Of a stretch of 64,000 nucleotides of DNA, positions 28,473-38,700 are shown piece after piece. How positions within the stretch are numbered: position 1 is the stretch's first letter; the number at the start of each line of letters is the position of its first letter. Below the pieces are notes generated by a model. It was not told the DNA's origin, did not search any database, and worked only from the letters and a program-made list of their open reading frames with translations. The DNA is from Prevotellaceae bacterium (GTDB taxonomy: Bacteria > Bacteroidota > Bacteroidia > Bacteroidales > Bacteroidaceae), in the NCBI GenBank assembly GCA_029219385.1, contig JAQXTH010000006.1, positions 1 to 64,000 on the forward strand, given 5' to 3'. Both the position numbers and the translations under genes were made by a program.

Positions 28473-29684
28473 TCATTTTTGTTGCTCCCAAAGACTTGTG
28501 AGAGTGTTGACGATGTCGTTGGCAACCTCGTCTTTGTTCTTCAAGGGATAGTTGGTGGTTTCTCCCGAGCGGTTGATGATGGTTATTTTGTTTGTGTCCA
28601 CGTTAAAGCCCGCTCCTTTGTCGCGCAAAGAGTTTAGTACGATGAAATCAAGGTTTTTCTTCAAGAGTTTTTGTTGGGCGTTGTGTTGTTCGTCGTTTGT
28701 TTCGAGCGCGAAGCCCACGAGTTTTTGTTTGTCGGTTTTTTGTTGGCCGAGTGTGGCGGCAATATCGTGGGTGGGTTGGAGTGTGATGACTTGTTCTCCT
28801 TTCTCGCGTTTTATTTTTGTGTCGGCTTTTTGCATGGGCGTAAAGTCGGCCACGGCTGCGCTGAGAATTGCTGCGTCACACAGGGCGAAGTTTTCAGTGG
28901 CGGCCAGATACATCTCTTGTGCGCTTTCAACCTTGATTAACTTCACGCGCGGGTGGTTGATTGTCAGTTGTGTAGGCCCGCTTATGAGAATCGTGTCGGC
29001 TCCTCTTTGCGCACATTGTCGCGCTATGGCATATCCCATTTTCCCGCTCGAATAGTTACCAATAAATCTTACGGGGTCTATTTTTTCGTATGTAGGGCCG
29101 GCGGTAATCATAATGGTTTTGTCGGCAAGCGTTTGGTCAGTGGTGAGAAACTGTTCTATTGTGCTAAAGATGTTTTCGGGTTCTTCCATGCGTCCTTTTC
29201 CAACGAGTTTGCTTGCGAGTTCGCCCGAGGTTGGCTCAATGATATGGTTACCATACGAACGCAGAGTCTCAAGGTTTTTCTGTGTGGCGGGGTGTCTGAA
29301 CATATCAAGATCCATGGCGGGAGCCACAAAAACCGGTGCTTTCATCGAGAGATATGTTGTGATGAGCATATTGTCGGCAATGCCGTTGGCCATCTTGCCG
29401 ATGGTAGAGGCAGTGGCCGGGGCAATCACCATTGCGTCGGCCCACAGTCCAAGGTCTACGTGACTATGCCAACTGCCATCGCGTTGGGCGAAAAACTCGC
29501 TTATCACGGGTTTGGAGGTGAGGGCAGAGAGGGTGACGGGAGTGATAAATTCCTTGCCGGCAGGCGTGATGACCACTTGCACTTCCGCTCCGGCTTTCAC
29601 AAACAATCTTATGAGCGAGCAGGCTTTATATGCTGCAATGCTGCCGGTAATTCCCAATACAATATGTTTGCCTGTGAGTGTCAT
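28473..29684 (-). CDS. coaBC: bifunctional phosphopantothenoylcysteine decarboxylase/synthetase
   Basis: This 403-aa enzyme joins 4'-phosphopantothenate to cysteine and decarboxylates the product in coenzyme A synthesis. The N-terminal CoaC flavoprotein domain shows GITGSIAAYKACSLI (about 9-23), the APAMDLDMF loop and the FMN site; the C-terminal CoaB domain shows AGPTYEKIDPVRFIGNYSSG, SAAVADF and the lysine in ADTKIKREKG. Translation is taken from the ATG at 29684, which overlaps the exonuclease stop (ATGA); the frame is open upstream but lies inside the neighbouring gene. Confidence 0.96.
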   Translation of the reverse strand: MTLTGKHIVLGITGSIAAYKACSLIRLFVKAGAEVQVVITPAGKEFITPVTLSALTSKPVISEFFAQRDGSWHSHVDLGLWADAMVIAPATASTIGKMANGIADNMLITTYLSMKAPVFVAPAMDLDMFRHPATQKNLETLRSYGNHIIEPTSGELASKLVGKGRMEEPENIFSTIEQFLTTDQTLADKTIMITAGPTYEKIDPVRFIGNYSSGKMGYAIARQCAQRGADTILISGPTQLTINHPRVKLIKVESAQEMYLAATENFALCDAAILSAAVADFTPMQKADTKIKREKGEQVITLQPTHDIAATLGQQKTDKQKLVGFALETNDEQHNAQQKLLKKNLDFIVLNSLRDKGAGFNVDTNKITIINRSGETTNYPLKNKDEVANDIVNTLTSLWEQQK

Positions 29685-30493
29685 GATTGTTTTTCTCTTT
29701 GTTTGAATTGCAGATAGAGTTGTGTGAGTTTGTGTTTCGTGTCGTATGCAAAGTCGCCTTTCTGCATCCAATCATAGTATGAGGGATCTTGCTTGAAAAC
29801 CTCATCGAGTAGCCGACCCTTGTATTTCCCGAAATTCACCACCACCCGGCCTTCTTCATCGTAGACCAATCGCGAAGCGAAGTCTACGGAGTTGCCTCGC
29901 TTGCTAAACTCAGCCAATGCAGCAACGTCGTTTTTCAGAATGTCGGGATATTTGTCGAGTTGTGCCTTGAGCACCTCGTAGGTGGCGGCCACGTCGGCCA
30001 GGGCCGAGTGTGCGCTCACTTCTTTGCCATCTACGTTGATGCCTGCCTCCAGGTCTTTGCCACAATAATATTTGTAGGCGGCCACAAGCGTGCGCGGTTC
30101 GAGTTTGTGATAAATGTTTTGCACGTCAATCAGTTTGCGCTTTGAGAGGTCGAGGTCGATACCTGCCCGGTGAAATTCTTCCACGAGCAGGGGAATGTCA
30201 AATTTATTTGAGTTGAAGCCGGCAAGGTCGCAACCCTCGAAAAATTGTTTCATGCTCTTGGCGACTTGCTTGAAGGTGGGCTCGTCTTTCACGTCGTCAT
30301 CGGTGATGTGGTGCACGGCGGTGGCTTCGGGCGGAATGGGCATTTCGGGATTAAATCGTCGGCATTTGCATTCTTCCGTGCCATTGGGGAAAACCTTCGT
30401 GCAACTTATTTCCACTATACGGTCTCTCTGTATATTGGTGCCGGTTGTTTCAAGGTCGAAGAAAATTATGGGGTTGCTGAGGTTTAGTTTCAT
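29681..30493 (-). CDS. DnaQ-like 3'-5' exonuclease (Pol III epsilon family)
   Basis: The 270-aa protein is a DEDDh exonuclease: ExoI FFDLETTGT (about 11-19), ExoII FNSNKFDIPLL, ExoIII HSALADVAATYE with the catalytic histidine. The C-terminal 70 residues (VVNFGKYKGRLLDEV...YYDWM) form the small domain found after ExoX-like exonucleases. It may proofread for the replicative polymerase or act in repair; location between dnaN and coaBC in one operon suits a replication or repair role. Confidence 0.9.
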   Translation of the reverse strand: MKLNLSNPIIFFDLETTGTNIQRDRIVEISCTKVFPNGTEECKCRRFNPEMPIPPEATAVHHITDDDVKDEPTFKQVAKSMKQFFEGCDLAGFNSNKFDIPLLVEEFHRAGIDLDLSKRKLIDVQNIYHKLEPRTLVAAYKYYCGKDLEAGINVDGKEVSAHSALADVAATYEVLKAQLDKYPDILKNDVAALAEFSKRGNSVDFASRLVYDEEGRVVVNFGKYKGRLLDEVFKQDPSYYDWMQKGDFAYDTKHKLTQLYLQFKQREKQS

Positions 30494-30506
30494 GTTGTGT
30501 TGACAA

Positions 30507-31637
30507 TTAGTTGGTGATGAGCAGAGGCATGAGCAACATGAGTAGTTCGGTGTTTTCCTCTTGCTCAGAGGGCAAAATCAGTCCGGCGCGACTGGGGTCG
30601 GAGAGTTTAATTACTACTTCGTTGCTGTTTATGCGGTTGATAAGTTCATAGAGAAAGTCGCCTTGAAATCCCACTTTGAGATTTACTCCGTCGTATTGGC
30701 ACACGATTTGTTCTTCTGCCGATTGGGCATAATTGTTGTTTTCGGCAGACAGGGTAATCTTGTCGTTGCCAAATTGCAGTTTCACGAGGCAAGTCGCCTT
30801 GTCGGCAATGGCAATGGCACGTTTCAGAGCCGAGAGAATGGAGAGGCGGTCTATTATGGCGGTGTTGTCGTTGTTTTGGGGAATCACCTTGCGATAGTTG
30901 GGGTAGGGGTCGGAGAGCAGACGGCAATACATGGTGAAAGTGCCGATGCTGAAAGAGGCGTTGCCCTCGGTGTTTGAACTGACGTTTATAACACCATCGG
31001 TTTTGTCAATCATCGAGCAGATGATATTGATAGGTTTGGGAAGAATCACGAAACTTGTTGTGAGATTGTTTTGTCCTTCACTTTTGATCAGCGTGCGCGA
31101 CAGTTTGCGACCATCGCTTGCCACAACAGCAAATTCATCGGGAGTAATGTCGAAAAACACACCTTGCATTACCAGACGGGCCTTTTCGGTGGCGGTGGCA
31201 GCCATTGCGTTGCCCAAAGCGCGGCTTAACGCCTTTGAATTAACCGGAAAAGATGAAATTTCGCCCTCTATGTTTTTTAGTGCAGGAAAGTCGTCGGCAC
31301 TTTCGCCCTGTATCACCAGATGACCGTTTTGAAAGTCAATGTTTATTTGCAGCGAAACAGTGTCGACATCGAGTGTCACGGGTTGCTCCGGCATAGTGCG
31401 GAGAATTTCAATCATGCGTTTCGACTCGATGGCAAACCTGCAGTCGCCCGATGAATCGGCAATAGGCATTGACGAAGTCAGCGTAATCTCGCGGTCGGTG
31501 CTTCTAAGATAGAGAGTGTCGTCTTTAATGTCAAAAAGCACGCACAATTCTATCGGTGTTACGTTTTTTGTGGGAACTACTTTGTCGAGTATTTGCAGTT
31601 GGTCAAGCAATTCTGCGCTGTTAAGTGTGTATCTCAT
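30507..31637 (-). CDS. dnaN: DNA polymerase III beta subunit (sliding clamp)
   Basis: The 376-aa protein forms the dimeric clamp that tethers polymerase III to DNA. Three repeated clamp domains of about 120 residues are visible, with the family C terminus ELLMLLMPLLITN that ends in place of the usual MPMR-type tail. It is the first gene of a nine-gene minus-strand run (to 20698) with gaps of 30 nt or less or overlaps. A -7 box (31669-31676) lies 32 nt upstream. No dnaA or recF is adjacent, which is usual in Bacteroidota. Confidence 0.97.
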   Translation of the reverse strand: MRYTLNSAELLDQLQILDKVVPTKNVTPIELCVLFDIKDDTLYLRSTDREITLTSSMPIADSSGDCRFAIESKRMIEILRTMPEQPVTLDVDTVSLQINIDFQNGHLVIQGESADDFPALKNIEGEISSFPVNSKALSRALGNAMAATATEKARLVMQGVFFDITPDEFAVVASDGRKLSRTLIKSEGQNNLTTSFVILPKPINIICSMIDKTDGVINVSSNTEGNASFSIGTFTMYCRLLSDPYPNYRKVIPQNNDNTAIIDRLSILSALKRAIAIADKATCLVKLQFGNDKITLSAENNNYAQSAEEQIVCQYDGVNLKVGFQGDFLYELINRINSNEVVIKLSDPSRAGLILPSEQEENTELLMLLMPLLITN

Positions 31638-31668
31638 AATTATATTGTTATTTTATTATCTTAAAGCA

Positions 31669-31676
31669 CAAAGGTA
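31669..31676 (-). promoter_or_regulatory. -7 box of the dnaN operon promoter
   Basis: Minus-strand TACCTTTG is a perfect TAnnTTTG match at the expected distance upstream of dnaN. No convincing -33 element was found. Confidence 0.6.
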
Positions 31677-31868
31677 ATTATTTTTTTTGTTTTGTCGGTA
31701 AGACGGTAGGTTAAAATAGTGTTTTGGCAATGTTTATTTATATAATAAGGTAGAGAGTTTGTTTCTCAGGATCGTTTCGGTGTTGGGAATAAAAATAATT
31801 GGGTGTTTTTTGTTGGTAATAAAATAAAATGTCGTAATTTCGCTTTTACGAACAGAAACGTTGAAATT

Positions 31869-32246
31869 ATGCAAATCGAATTAGAAGGAAAGATTATTAA
31901 AGCCTTGGAATTGCGCTCGGGATTGAGTGCGCGCACGGGCAATGAGTGGCGACGCCGTGACTATGTGTTGGAGACTCCCGGTCAATATCCGCGCAAATGT
32001 GTTTTTACGGTGGCTGACGGTAATATTGATTTATTTAATCTCACAGAGGGTAAAATGGTGAAGGTCACTCTCTCGGTTGATGCCCATGAGTATGAGGGTC
32101 GTTGGTTTAACGACTTCCGTGCCATCGGGGTGGCCGACCCTGTAGCTACACAAACAGTGGGCGGAGCAACGCCTGTTGGTACGACTGCACCCATCGGAGC
32201 ACAGCCTCAAACACCTCCCTCAAATGCCGCACTGCCTTGGGAGTAG
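31869..32246 (+). CDS. DUF3127 family protein, first copy
   Basis: The 125-aa cytoplasmic protein has an N-terminal DUF3127 domain (about 1-92: IELEGKIIKALELRSG, QYPRKCVFTV, AHEYEGRWFNDFRAIGV) with the strand pattern of an OB fold, and a P/T/G-rich disordered tail ending ALPWE. The ATG at 31869 is used because similarity to the second copy begins there and a near-consensus promoter (TTTG 31809, TAATTTCG 31835-31842) lies just upstream of it. Function is not established for the family; a single-stranded DNA-binding role is an inference from the fold-like pattern and the dnaN neighbour. Confidence 0.8.
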   Translation: MQIELEGKIIKALELRSGLSARTGNEWRRRDYVLETPGQYPRKCVFTVADGNIDLFNLTEGKMVKVTLSVDAHEYEGRWFNDFRAIGVADPVATQTVGGATPVGTTAPIGAQPQTPPSNAALPWE

Positions 32247-32305
32247 TGTGTTGTGAGAGATTGATAGCAAATATGATTTTTTGATTACTCTTAACAGACA
32301 ATATC

Positions 32306-32716
32306 ATGCCTACAATACAAGGAAAAATTATCGCGGCTCTCGAACCGCGCTCCGGTCAAAATGATCGTGGACCGTGGATGGTGCAGGAGTTTGTGCTCGA
32401 ATCCTATGACCAATATCCGCGCAAGTGTTTGTTCTCGGTTTTTGGTGCCGATCGCTTGCAACAATATAATATTAAAGCGGGAGATGATCTCTCGGTTGAC
32501 ATCGACATAGATGCTCGCGAATACAATGGACGCTACTATAATTCGGTGCGTGCATGGAGGGTGACCCATATCCAGGCTCCTGTGGCGCAGGCTGCCATGT
32601 CGCCTGTGGCAAACCAACCGTTTGCAGTACCACAATCCGGTGTGGCTGTTGCTCCACCGCCTCCCATCGCTTCCGACCCTCTGGGTGGTGACACTGGCGA
32701 AGACTTGCCGTTCTAA
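32306..32716 (+). CDS. DUF3127 family protein, second copy, with SSB-like acidic tip
   Basis: The 136-aa protein repeats the DUF3127 domain (TIQGKIIAALEPRSG, DQYPRKCLFSVFG, AREYNGRYYNSVRAWRV) and carries a Pro/Ala/Val-rich linker ending in DTGEDLPF. That ending closely resembles the acidic C-terminal tip of single-stranded DNA-binding protein (typically DDDIPF), which recruits repair and replication enzymes. It lies 59 nt after the first copy and ends at a strong terminator, so the pair is one transcript. Confidence 0.82.
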   Translation: MPTIQGKIIAALEPRSGQNDRGPWMVQEFVLESYDQYPRKCLFSVFGADRLQQYNIKAGDDLSVDIDIDAREYNGRYYNSVRAWRVTHIQAPVAQAAMSPVANQPFAVPQSGVAVAPPPPIASDPLGGDTGEDLPF

Positions 32717-32737
32717 ACAAAGGAAAAGAAAAATAAA

Positions 32738-32768
32738 AATCCGGCCGATTGCGAGCCGGATTTTTTTG
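32738..32768 (+). terminator. intrinsic terminator after the DUF3127 pair
   Basis: The 9-bp stem AAATCCGGC/GCCGGATTT with a 9-nt loop is followed by seven T, 21 nt past the stop codon. Confidence 0.88.
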
Positions 32769-32809
32769 CTGTTGGGCAATGATATTTTGTTTCTGACAGA
32801 CCACGATTT

Positions 32810-32905
32810 TATAGTTCGCTAACTTAGCGAACTAAAGCACCCTAACTTAGCGTGCTATAACACCCTAAGTTAAGAAACTATAGCACTCTAAATTAGGAAA
32901 CTATA
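32810..32905. repeat. 96-bp intergenic element of four 23-bp palindromic units, copy 1
   Basis: After TATA at 32810-32813, four 23-bp units run 32814-32836, 32837-32859, 32860-32882 and 32883-32905, each containing CTAA-N-TTAG at its centre. The first unit with the preceding bases is a perfect 11-bp inverted repeat around a single C. The whole element is bounded by TATAGTT and AACTATA. A nearly identical element in the same orientation occurs at 54793-54888. Both lie between a plus-strand terminator and a convergent minus-strand gene. Confidence 0.9.
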
Positions 32906-33200
32906 ATTTTTACGATGTAAGTTGAAGGGAGAATATTGTCTTTGAAAATTAATTTCGCTCTAAAACTTCTCGCGTTATAATAATAAAGTACTAAACGGTG
33001 TGTCATAATAGCCAATATGCTGCATTGCTATCGTCTTCGGGCTTGGTCATGTATTTCAAGTACACTCCCTGCGTCCTCAGACTCAGTGCCTTGCATTTTG
33101 ACTATTCTGACGCACCTTAGAGGGTGAAACCAAAATCTTAATTTTGACATATCCTCAGGCACAAATAAAAAGTTTTTGCGGACACTAAAAAATGGTAATA
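32906..33200. other. gene-free intergenic stretch with structured segment
   Basis: No credible gene is seen. The part 33018-33170 is less AT-rich than its flanks and contains small inverted repeats, for example CAAAAT/ATTTTG around 33130-33150 and GCGTC/GACGC. The only open frame (33028-33222, minus) has no gene-like composition or family resemblance. It could be a relic of a dispersed repeat or an untranslated RNA. Confidence 0.4.
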
Positions 33201-33202
33201 TA

Positions 33203-33239
33203 AAAAAAGGGGAACATCGCACTCGATGTTCCCCTTTTT
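33203..33239. terminator. intrinsic terminator after hisS
   Basis: A 16-bp perfect stem (AAAAAGGGGAACATCG with its complement, loop CACT) is followed by T on both strands and lies 17 nt past the hisS stop. Confidence 0.9.
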
Positions 33240-33255
33240 GTGTTGTATGCCCCTG

Positions 33256-34614
33256 TTATGAAAGTTTCTCGATGAGTTGTTGGGGAGAGAGTTGCATTTG
33301 TTCACCCGTTGTCATGTCTTTAAGGGAGACAAGTCCTGAGTTAATCTCGTTTTCACCAATCAGCGCGATATATGGCACTCCGATGGCGTTTGCATAGCTC
33401 ATTTGTTTTTTCATCTTGGTGATGTCGGGATAGATTTCGGCGCTAATGCCGTGTTTGCGCAACATGGTGGCCGTTTTGAGGCAACAGGCAGCTTCTTTCT
33501 CTCCGAAGTTGATGAACAAGACCTTGGTGACAAGGGTGGTGTCGGTTGGATAGAGGTTGAGTTGGTTCAGCACGTCGTAGATGCGGTCGGCACCAAACGA
33601 GATACCCACACCGCTGAGACCGGGCATTCCGAATATGCCTGTGAGGTTGTCATATCGACCACCGCCGGTGATAGAGCCTATTTCTACATCGAGGGCTTTC
33701 ACCTCAAATATGCAGCCGGTGTAGTAGTTGAGGCCGCGTGCGAGGGTGAGGTCTATGGTGACTGTGTTGTTGAGGTTAAGTGATTCGAGCGAGTCGATCA
33801 CAAAACGAAGTTCCTCTACGCCCTTTTTGCCCGTTTCATCATTGGCAAGCAGGGTTGCCATTGTGTCGAGTTGCTGCGAATTGTTGCCCTCAATATTGAA
33901 AATGGGCATAAGTTTTTCGATGCCTTCGGGCGAGATGCCGCTTGTGGCAAGTTCTGCCTTCACGTTGTCGAGACCGATTTTGTCGAGTTTGTCTATGGCC
34001 GTGGCAATCTCAATCATTTTTTGCGGAAATCCGATGAGGTTGGCAAGGCCGGCGAGAATCTTGCGGTTGTTGATGTGAATGGCCACCCTTATGCCGAATT
34101 GGCTGAACACAGTGTCGACAATCTGCATTAGTTCAACCTCGTTGAGCAGCGAGTCAGACCCCACAATGTCGGCATCGCATTGGTAGAACTCTCTGTATCG
34201 TCCCTTTTGCGGACGGTCGGCACGCCACACGGGCTGTATCTGATAACGCTTGAACGGCATTTGCAATTCGTCGCGGTGTTGCACTACATAGCGTGCAAAG
34301 GGCACGGTGAGGTCATAGCGCAATCCTTTTTCGCACAGACGGGCAGCCAAGCGGCCTGTTGCACCGTCTTGCAGTTCTTCGGCTGTGATGCCTTTGAGGA
34401 AATCGCCCGAGTTGAGCACCTTAAATAATAGTTTGTCACCTTCTTCGCCATATTTGCCCATCAGCGTGGAGAGATTTTCCATGGCAGGTGTCTCTATCTG
34501 GTGGAAACCATAGAGGCTGTAGACGTGGCGAATTGTGTTGAAGATATAATTGCGTTTAGACATCTCGGTGGGCGAGAAGTCTCGTGTGCCTTTAGGTATG
34601 GATGGCTTATTCAT
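33256..34614 (-). CDS. hisS: histidyl-tRNA synthetase
   Basis: The 452-aa class II synthetase charges tRNA-His. The N terminus [12 protein letters not shown], motif 1 region, [13 protein letters not shown], motif 2 [11 protein letters not shown] and YRYREFYQ-like region ([16 protein letters not shown]), the histidine A loop [14 protein letters not shown] and motif 3 (GGGRYDNL...[11 protein letters not shown]) are all present, followed by the anticodon-binding domain. Its start overlaps the YfhO gene by 8 nt, so ahcY-yfhO-hisS form an operon. Confidence 0.97.
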   Translation of the reverse strand: MNKPSIPKGTRDFSPTEMSKRNYIFNTIRHVYSLYGFHQIETPAMENLSTLMGKYGEEGDKLLFKVLNSGDFLKGITAEELQDGATGRLAARLCEKGLRYDLTVPFARYVVQHRDELQMPFKRYQIQPVWRADRPQKGRYREFYQCDADIVGSDSLLNEVELMQIVDTVFSQFGIRVAIHINNRKILAGLANLIGFPQKMIEIATAIDKLDKIGLDNVKAELATSGISPEGIEKLMPIFNIEGNNSQQLDTMATLLANDETGKKGVEELRFVIDSLESLNLNNTVTIDLTLARGLNYYTGCIFEVKALDVEIGSITGGGRYDNLTGIFGMPGLSGVGISFGADRIYDVLNQLNLYPTDTTLVTKVLFINFGEKEAACCLKTATMLRKHGISAEIYPDITKMKKQMSYANAIGVPYIALIGENEINSGLVSLKDMTTGEQMQLSPQQLIEKLS

Positions 34615-37120
34615 TTGATGTTTGTTTTTTCTGTTTTTCTTTCTTTATAGATATGCCGATGGCAGCAAGAAGTCCTGCTATGAGCAATGCGATGGAGATA
34701 TATGCCAAGGTCTCGGTGGTTTGTATGGAGGCTGGTTTATATTCCATGTGAATGTTGTGTTTGCCGGCAGGAATGTAGGCAGTGCGCAAGATATAGTTGG
34801 CTCTGCCCAATTCGAGGGGCTTGCCATCGAGGGTGGCAGTCCAGCCCGGGTAGTAGACTTCTGAGAATACGGCCACACCGCCGGTCGGTGAGTTTGATTG
34901 ATAGTCGAGCGAGTTGGGCTCGTAGTGTGTGAGGCGGATGGTGCTTGTAGAGTCGTGAGCAATGTTTGTGGCGTTGTTGCCAAAGGTTGATTTGAAACTG
35001 TTGTCGACCACTGCCACGCGATGGAGGTCTTCGTCGTTTAGTGCGTCTATCTCGGCTCGGGCGTTGTCTACAAATTTCACTTGGTCTACAAACCATGCGT
35101 TGCCCATGGCAAAGGGGTTGTGGACGGCAAATGTCTCTTTTCCTTCTGCACTTAGGATAAAGTATTTGCAGTTAAGCATGTTTAGCACAGGAAAGAGACT
35201 GTCTCCCTTTATTGTGGTGAGATCGCCTTGGGAGGTGTTGTATGCTTTGACAACCTGTTGCATTTCGCTTGGTCTGCCACGGCCGGGGGTAGGCGATATG
35301 TAGTTGTCGATGATGTCTTGATAGCGTCCGAGTTTCACCGCACTATATCCGCCAATGCTTTTGTGGAAGTAGGAGGTTTCGTTTTCGTTGAATGTGTTGG
35401 TGGTGAAATTCAAGACACGGTAGTTGGGGTCGGGGTCTGCCAGAATTTGCTCATCGGCCGAGGTCTTGACAAACGAGTTGTGTATTTGGTCGGGCATTAC
35501 AAACATATCGTCGTTGAGATAGCGTTTGTTGACAGCATACATATCAATGAGGCACAATAGGGAGATTGCCACCAACGTGGGTATTGCCTTGAGTTTGTTT
35601 TTTGCAAACAGCCACACAAAGGCTGCGCCAATGATAATGAAGAAGAAACTGCGCCATGCGTCGGCTGCGAAAATGGCTTTGCGCACCATGGTGAGGTCGG
35701 CAAGCAGTTCGGGATATTGTGCAAGCTGTTCTTGTTCGCGCAAAGAAGTGTAGGACGGAAAAATGCTCGGCACGAGGGCAAAGAGCAGCGCTATGCCGGC
35801 TGTAAGGGCGAGGGCTCCGTAGAATTTCCACATTTTGTGTCCCAAGGCTTCGCTTTTTTCTTTTAGGATTTTAGCGAGAGCCATGATGGCCAGCAACGGT
35901 ATGGTGAACTCGGCAATTACGAGTATAGACGACACTGTGCGAAATTTATTGTAGAGTGGCACGTGGTCTATGCAGAATTGCGTGAACCCCATGAAGTTGT
36001 GACCCCATGAGAGCAGGATAGAAATCAAGGTGACGACAAGAAGTGCCCATTTCATCGGACCTTTCACCACAAACCAACTTAAAACAAACAAGAAGATGAT
36101 GAATGCTCCGACATAGACAGGACCCGAAGTGCCCGGCTGGTCGCCCCAATACATTCCCATCACGTTGTAGTATTGGGTGTATTCTCCTTTTTCCATGGCA
36201 ATTTCGCTGTTTGAGAGTGGCACCGAGGCTCCTCCTTTGGCGTTGGGGATAAGGAGAGTCCATGTCTCGTCAATGCCGTATGACCATTGGGTGATATATT
36301 CGGGCGAAAGACCGCTTTTGTGTGAACTGCCTTCGACAGCGAGGTCGCTGCGGCCACGCATGGTCTCTTTGCTGTATTGGTAGGTGTGGTAGAGGTTTGA
36401 GATATTGGTGCAAACGGCAATGAGTGCTGCCACGGCGATAATGGCGGTCGCTTTGAAAAAATGCGATAGTTGTTTCTTGCGATAGGCATCAATAAACCAT
36501 GCCACTGCCATTGCAAACATCACCAAAAGGAAATAGTAGGTCATCTGCAAATGGTTTGACAAAATCTGGAACGAGAGAAACAGTGCCAACACGCAACCGC
36601 CCCACAGGTATCGACCTTTGTAGCACATCACCATGCCCGCTATGGTGGGTGGGATGAATGCCAAGGTGAGCAGTTTCCAGATGTGGCCTGCTCCGATTAT
36701 GATGAAGTAATAAGACGAGAAAGCCCACGCTATTGCTCCAAGCACCGACAATAGTGGTTTGAAGCCAAACGAGCGCATCAGTATATAGAAACCCAGCAGC
36801 AGAATAAAGACATACATCACCACGGTGGGCAGTCCTAATTCATAGATGCTGCGCAATGCGCTAAGAGTGGTGCGCGAATCGTATGAGGGAGCCATTTGGT
36901 AGGTCGGCATTCCTGAGAAGAGGGAGTTGGTCCAGCGTGTTTCTTCGCCTGTGCGCTCGTGGTAGAGCGACAGTTCGTGATTGCTGCCTATGGCTCCGGT
37001 GTGGTCGGAGCCCGAAAGCACCATTCCTTCGCTCACGGGGGTGAGGAAATAGATAAATCCTATTGCCACAAAAAAGATAATGGCAGCGACATCGGGCCAG
37101 ATTTTTTTGAATAGTTGCAT
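34607..37120 (-). CDS. YfhO family membrane protein
   Basis: This is a large polytopic membrane protein (837 aa from the ATG at 37120; an ATG ten codons upstream, 37150, is also open) with about 12 to 14 hydrophobic segments, an exported loop rich in [18 protein letters not shown] sequence after helix 1, and a soluble extracytoplasmic region (about 560-800) before the last helix and a lysine-rich tail. The fold resembles GT-C-type glycosyltransferases; in Firmicutes YfhO glycosylates lipoteichoic acid, but no such polymer exists in this phylum, so the acceptor is unknown. It lies between ahcY and hisS. Confidence 0.85.
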   Translation of the reverse strand: MQLFKKIWPDVAAIIFFVAIGFIYFLTPVSEGMVLSGSDHTGAIGSNHELSLYHERTGEETRWTNSLFSGMPTYQMAPSYDSRTTLSALRSIYELGLPTVVMYVFILLLGFYILMRSFGFKPLLSVLGAIAWAFSSYYFIIIGAGHIWKLLTLAFIPPTIAGMVMCYKGRYLWGGCVLALFLSFQILSNHLQMTYYFLLVMFAMAVAWFIDAYRKKQLSHFFKATAIIAVAALIAVCTNISNLYHTYQYSKETMRGRSDLAVEGSSHKSGLSPEYITQWSYGIDETWTLLIPNAKGGASVPLSNSEIAMEKGEYTQYYNVMGMYWGDQPGTSGPVYVGAFIIFLFVLSWFVVKGPMKWALLVVTLISILLSWGHNFMGFTQFCIDHVPLYNKFRTVSSILVIAEFTIPLLAIMALAKILKEKSEALGHKMWKFYGALALTAGIALLFALVPSIFPSYTSLREQEQLAQYPELLADLTMVRKAIFAADAWRSFFFIIIGAAFVWLFAKNKLKAIPTLVAISLLCLIDMYAVNKRYLNDDMFVMPDQIHNSFVKTSADEQILADPDPNYRVLNFTTNTFNENETSYFHKSIGGYSAVKLGRYQDIIDNYISPTPGRGRPSEMQQVVKAYNTSQGDLTTIKGDSLFPVLNMLNCKYFILSAEGKETFAVHNPFAMGNAWFVDQVKFVDNARAEIDALNDEDLHRVAVVDNSFKSTFGNNATNIAHDSTSTIRLTHYEPNSLDYQSNSPTGGVAVFSEVYYPGWTATLDGKPLELGRANYILRTAYIPAGKHNIHMEYKPASIQTTETLAYISIALLIAGLLAAIGISIKKEKQKKQTSNE

Positions 37121-37159
37121 TTTGAGAGTTGTGTTGTGGTTTGTTGACAATAGAATAGA

Positions 37160-38575
37160 TCAATATCTGTAGTTGTCGGCTTTGAATGGGCCTTCGGGGC
37201 TGACACCGATATAGGCAGCCTGCTCGGGAGTGAGTTTGCTGAGGTGGGCACCGATGCGTTCGAGGTGGAGGCGTGCCACTTCTTCATCGAGTTTCTTTGG
37301 TAAGACATAGACTCCTTTTTCGTATTTATTTGTGAAGAGTTCGATCTGTGCCAAAGTTTGGTTTGTGAACGAGTTGCTCATCACGAAACTCGGGTGGCCG
37401 GTGGCGCAGCCGAGGTTCACGAGTCGTCCGTCGGCAAGCAGGGTGATGTGATGCCCGTCGGGGAAGAGGTAACTGTCTACTTGCGGTTTGATATTGGTGC
37501 GTTTTATGCCTTCTACCTGTTTGAGTTTTTCTACTTGAATTTCTGAGTCAAAGTGACCAATGTTGCACACAATGGCCTCGTCGGGCATTTGCTTCATGTG
37601 TTCTACGGTAATTACGTCGATGTTGCCCGTTGTGGTGACAAACACGTTGCCACGTGGGGCAGCCTCGTCCATGGTGACAACTTCATATCCCTCCATGGCT
37701 GCCTGAAGTGCACAGATGGGGTCAATTTCTGTCACCAAAACGCGTGCGCCATAACTCTTGAGGCTCTGGGCACAGCCTTTACCCACGTCACCATAGCCTG
37801 CCACAACAGCCACCTTGCCGGCCAGCATCACGTCGGTGGCACGTTTGATACCGTCGACCAGACTTTCGCGACAGCCATATAGGTTGTCAAACTTGCTCTT
37901 GGTGACGGAGTCGTTGACGTTGAAAGCGGGGAAGAGCAGTTCGCCCTTGGCTTGCATATTGTAGAGGCGATGAACACCGGTTGTGGTCTCTTCGCTTACT
38001 CCTTTGATGTTTGAGGCAAGCTCATGCCAATAGCGTGGTTTTTCGGCAAGCACTTTTTTGAGTATCAGTTTCAACTCGCGTTCGTCTTCGCTGCCTGAGG
38101 GTGTGTCGAGAACGGAGGGGTCGTCTTCGGCCTTCACTCCGAGGTGTATCATGAGAGTGGCATCGCCACCGTCGTCAACAATCATGTTGGGGTATTCAGA
38201 ACCATAATTAAGTGCCTGGAGTGTACACCACCAATAGTCTGCGAGATTTTCGCCTTTCCATGCAAAGACAGGTGTGCCTCCGGTGGCAATGGCTGCTGCT
38301 GCATGGTCTTGGGTGGAATAGATGTTGCAGGAGCACCATCTCACTTCTGCACCCAGTGTCTTGAGTGTTTCTATCAGGAGGGCTGTCTGAATGGTCATGT
38401 GGAGCGACCCCATTATTCGTGCGCCTTTGAGTGGCTTTGTTTCACCATATTTTGCTCGCAGAGCCATGAGGCCCGGCATTTCGTGTTCGGCTATTCTCAT
38501 TTCTTCACGACCAAATGCAGAGAGGTTTTGATCGGCAATTTTGTAGGGAAGATTGCTAAATACTGATTGTGTCAT
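37160..38575 (-). CDS. ahcY: S-adenosylhomocysteinase
   Basis: The 471-aa NAD-dependent enzyme splits S-adenosylhomocysteine into adenosine and homocysteine, recycling the product of the methyltransferases. Seen: [16 protein letters not shown] near the N terminus, [27 protein letters not shown], the NAD-binding [13 protein letters not shown] and the C-terminal FKADNYRY signature. The length with insertion is that of the bacterial long form. It leads the ahcY-yfhO-hisS operon; a -7 box lies at 38624-38631. Confidence 0.97.
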   Translation of the reverse strand: MTQSVFSNLPYKIADQNLSAFGREEMRIAEHEMPGLMALRAKYGETKPLKGARIMGSLHMTIQTALLIETLKTLGAEVRWCSCNIYSTQDHAAAAIATGGTPVFAWKGENLADYWWCTLQALNYGSEYPNMIVDDGGDATLMIHLGVKAEDDPSVLDTPSGSEDERELKLILKKVLAEKPRYWHELASNIKGVSEETTTGVHRLYNMQAKGELLFPAFNVNDSVTKSKFDNLYGCRESLVDGIKRATDVMLAGKVAVVAGYGDVGKGCAQSLKSYGARVLVTEIDPICALQAAMEGYEVVTMDEAAPRGNVFVTTTGNIDVITVEHMKQMPDEAIVCNIGHFDSEIQVEKLKQVEGIKRTNIKPQVDSYLFPDGHHITLLADGRLVNLGCATGHPSFVMSNSFTNQTLAQIELFTNKYEKGVYVLPKKLDEEVARLHLERIGAHLSKLTPEQAAYIGVSPEGPFKADNYRY

Positions 38576-38623
38576 AATGATATGCTTAAATATTGTTATT
38601 TTTCATTTATTAAATAAGGTAAG

Positions 38624-38631
38624 CAAAGTTA
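38624..38631 (-). promoter_or_regulatory. -7 box of the ahcY promoter
   Basis: Minus-strand TAACTTTG is a perfect TAnnTTTG match 48 nt upstream of the ahcY ATG. No SAM or SAH riboswitch-like structure is visible in the short leader. Confidence 0.6.
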
Positions 38632-38700
38632 CTAATTAAATTTCGTTATTTATTCCTTTGGTTCGACTATTTAGCGTTGTGACTTGTCGACAGTTGTTTT

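Noticed and set aside
32291..32779. 162-aa minus-strand frame opposite the second DUF3127 gene
   Set aside because: It lies on the opposite strand of a conserved gene and its sequence is Arg/His/Ile-rich like other shadow frames here.
32810..32905. CRISPR array
   Set aside because: The four units are contiguous, palindromic and have no spacers.
33028..33222. 64-aa frame in the intergenic region before hisS
   Set aside because: Low-complexity, Arg-rich start, no resemblance to any family I know, overlaps structured repeats and the hisS terminator.
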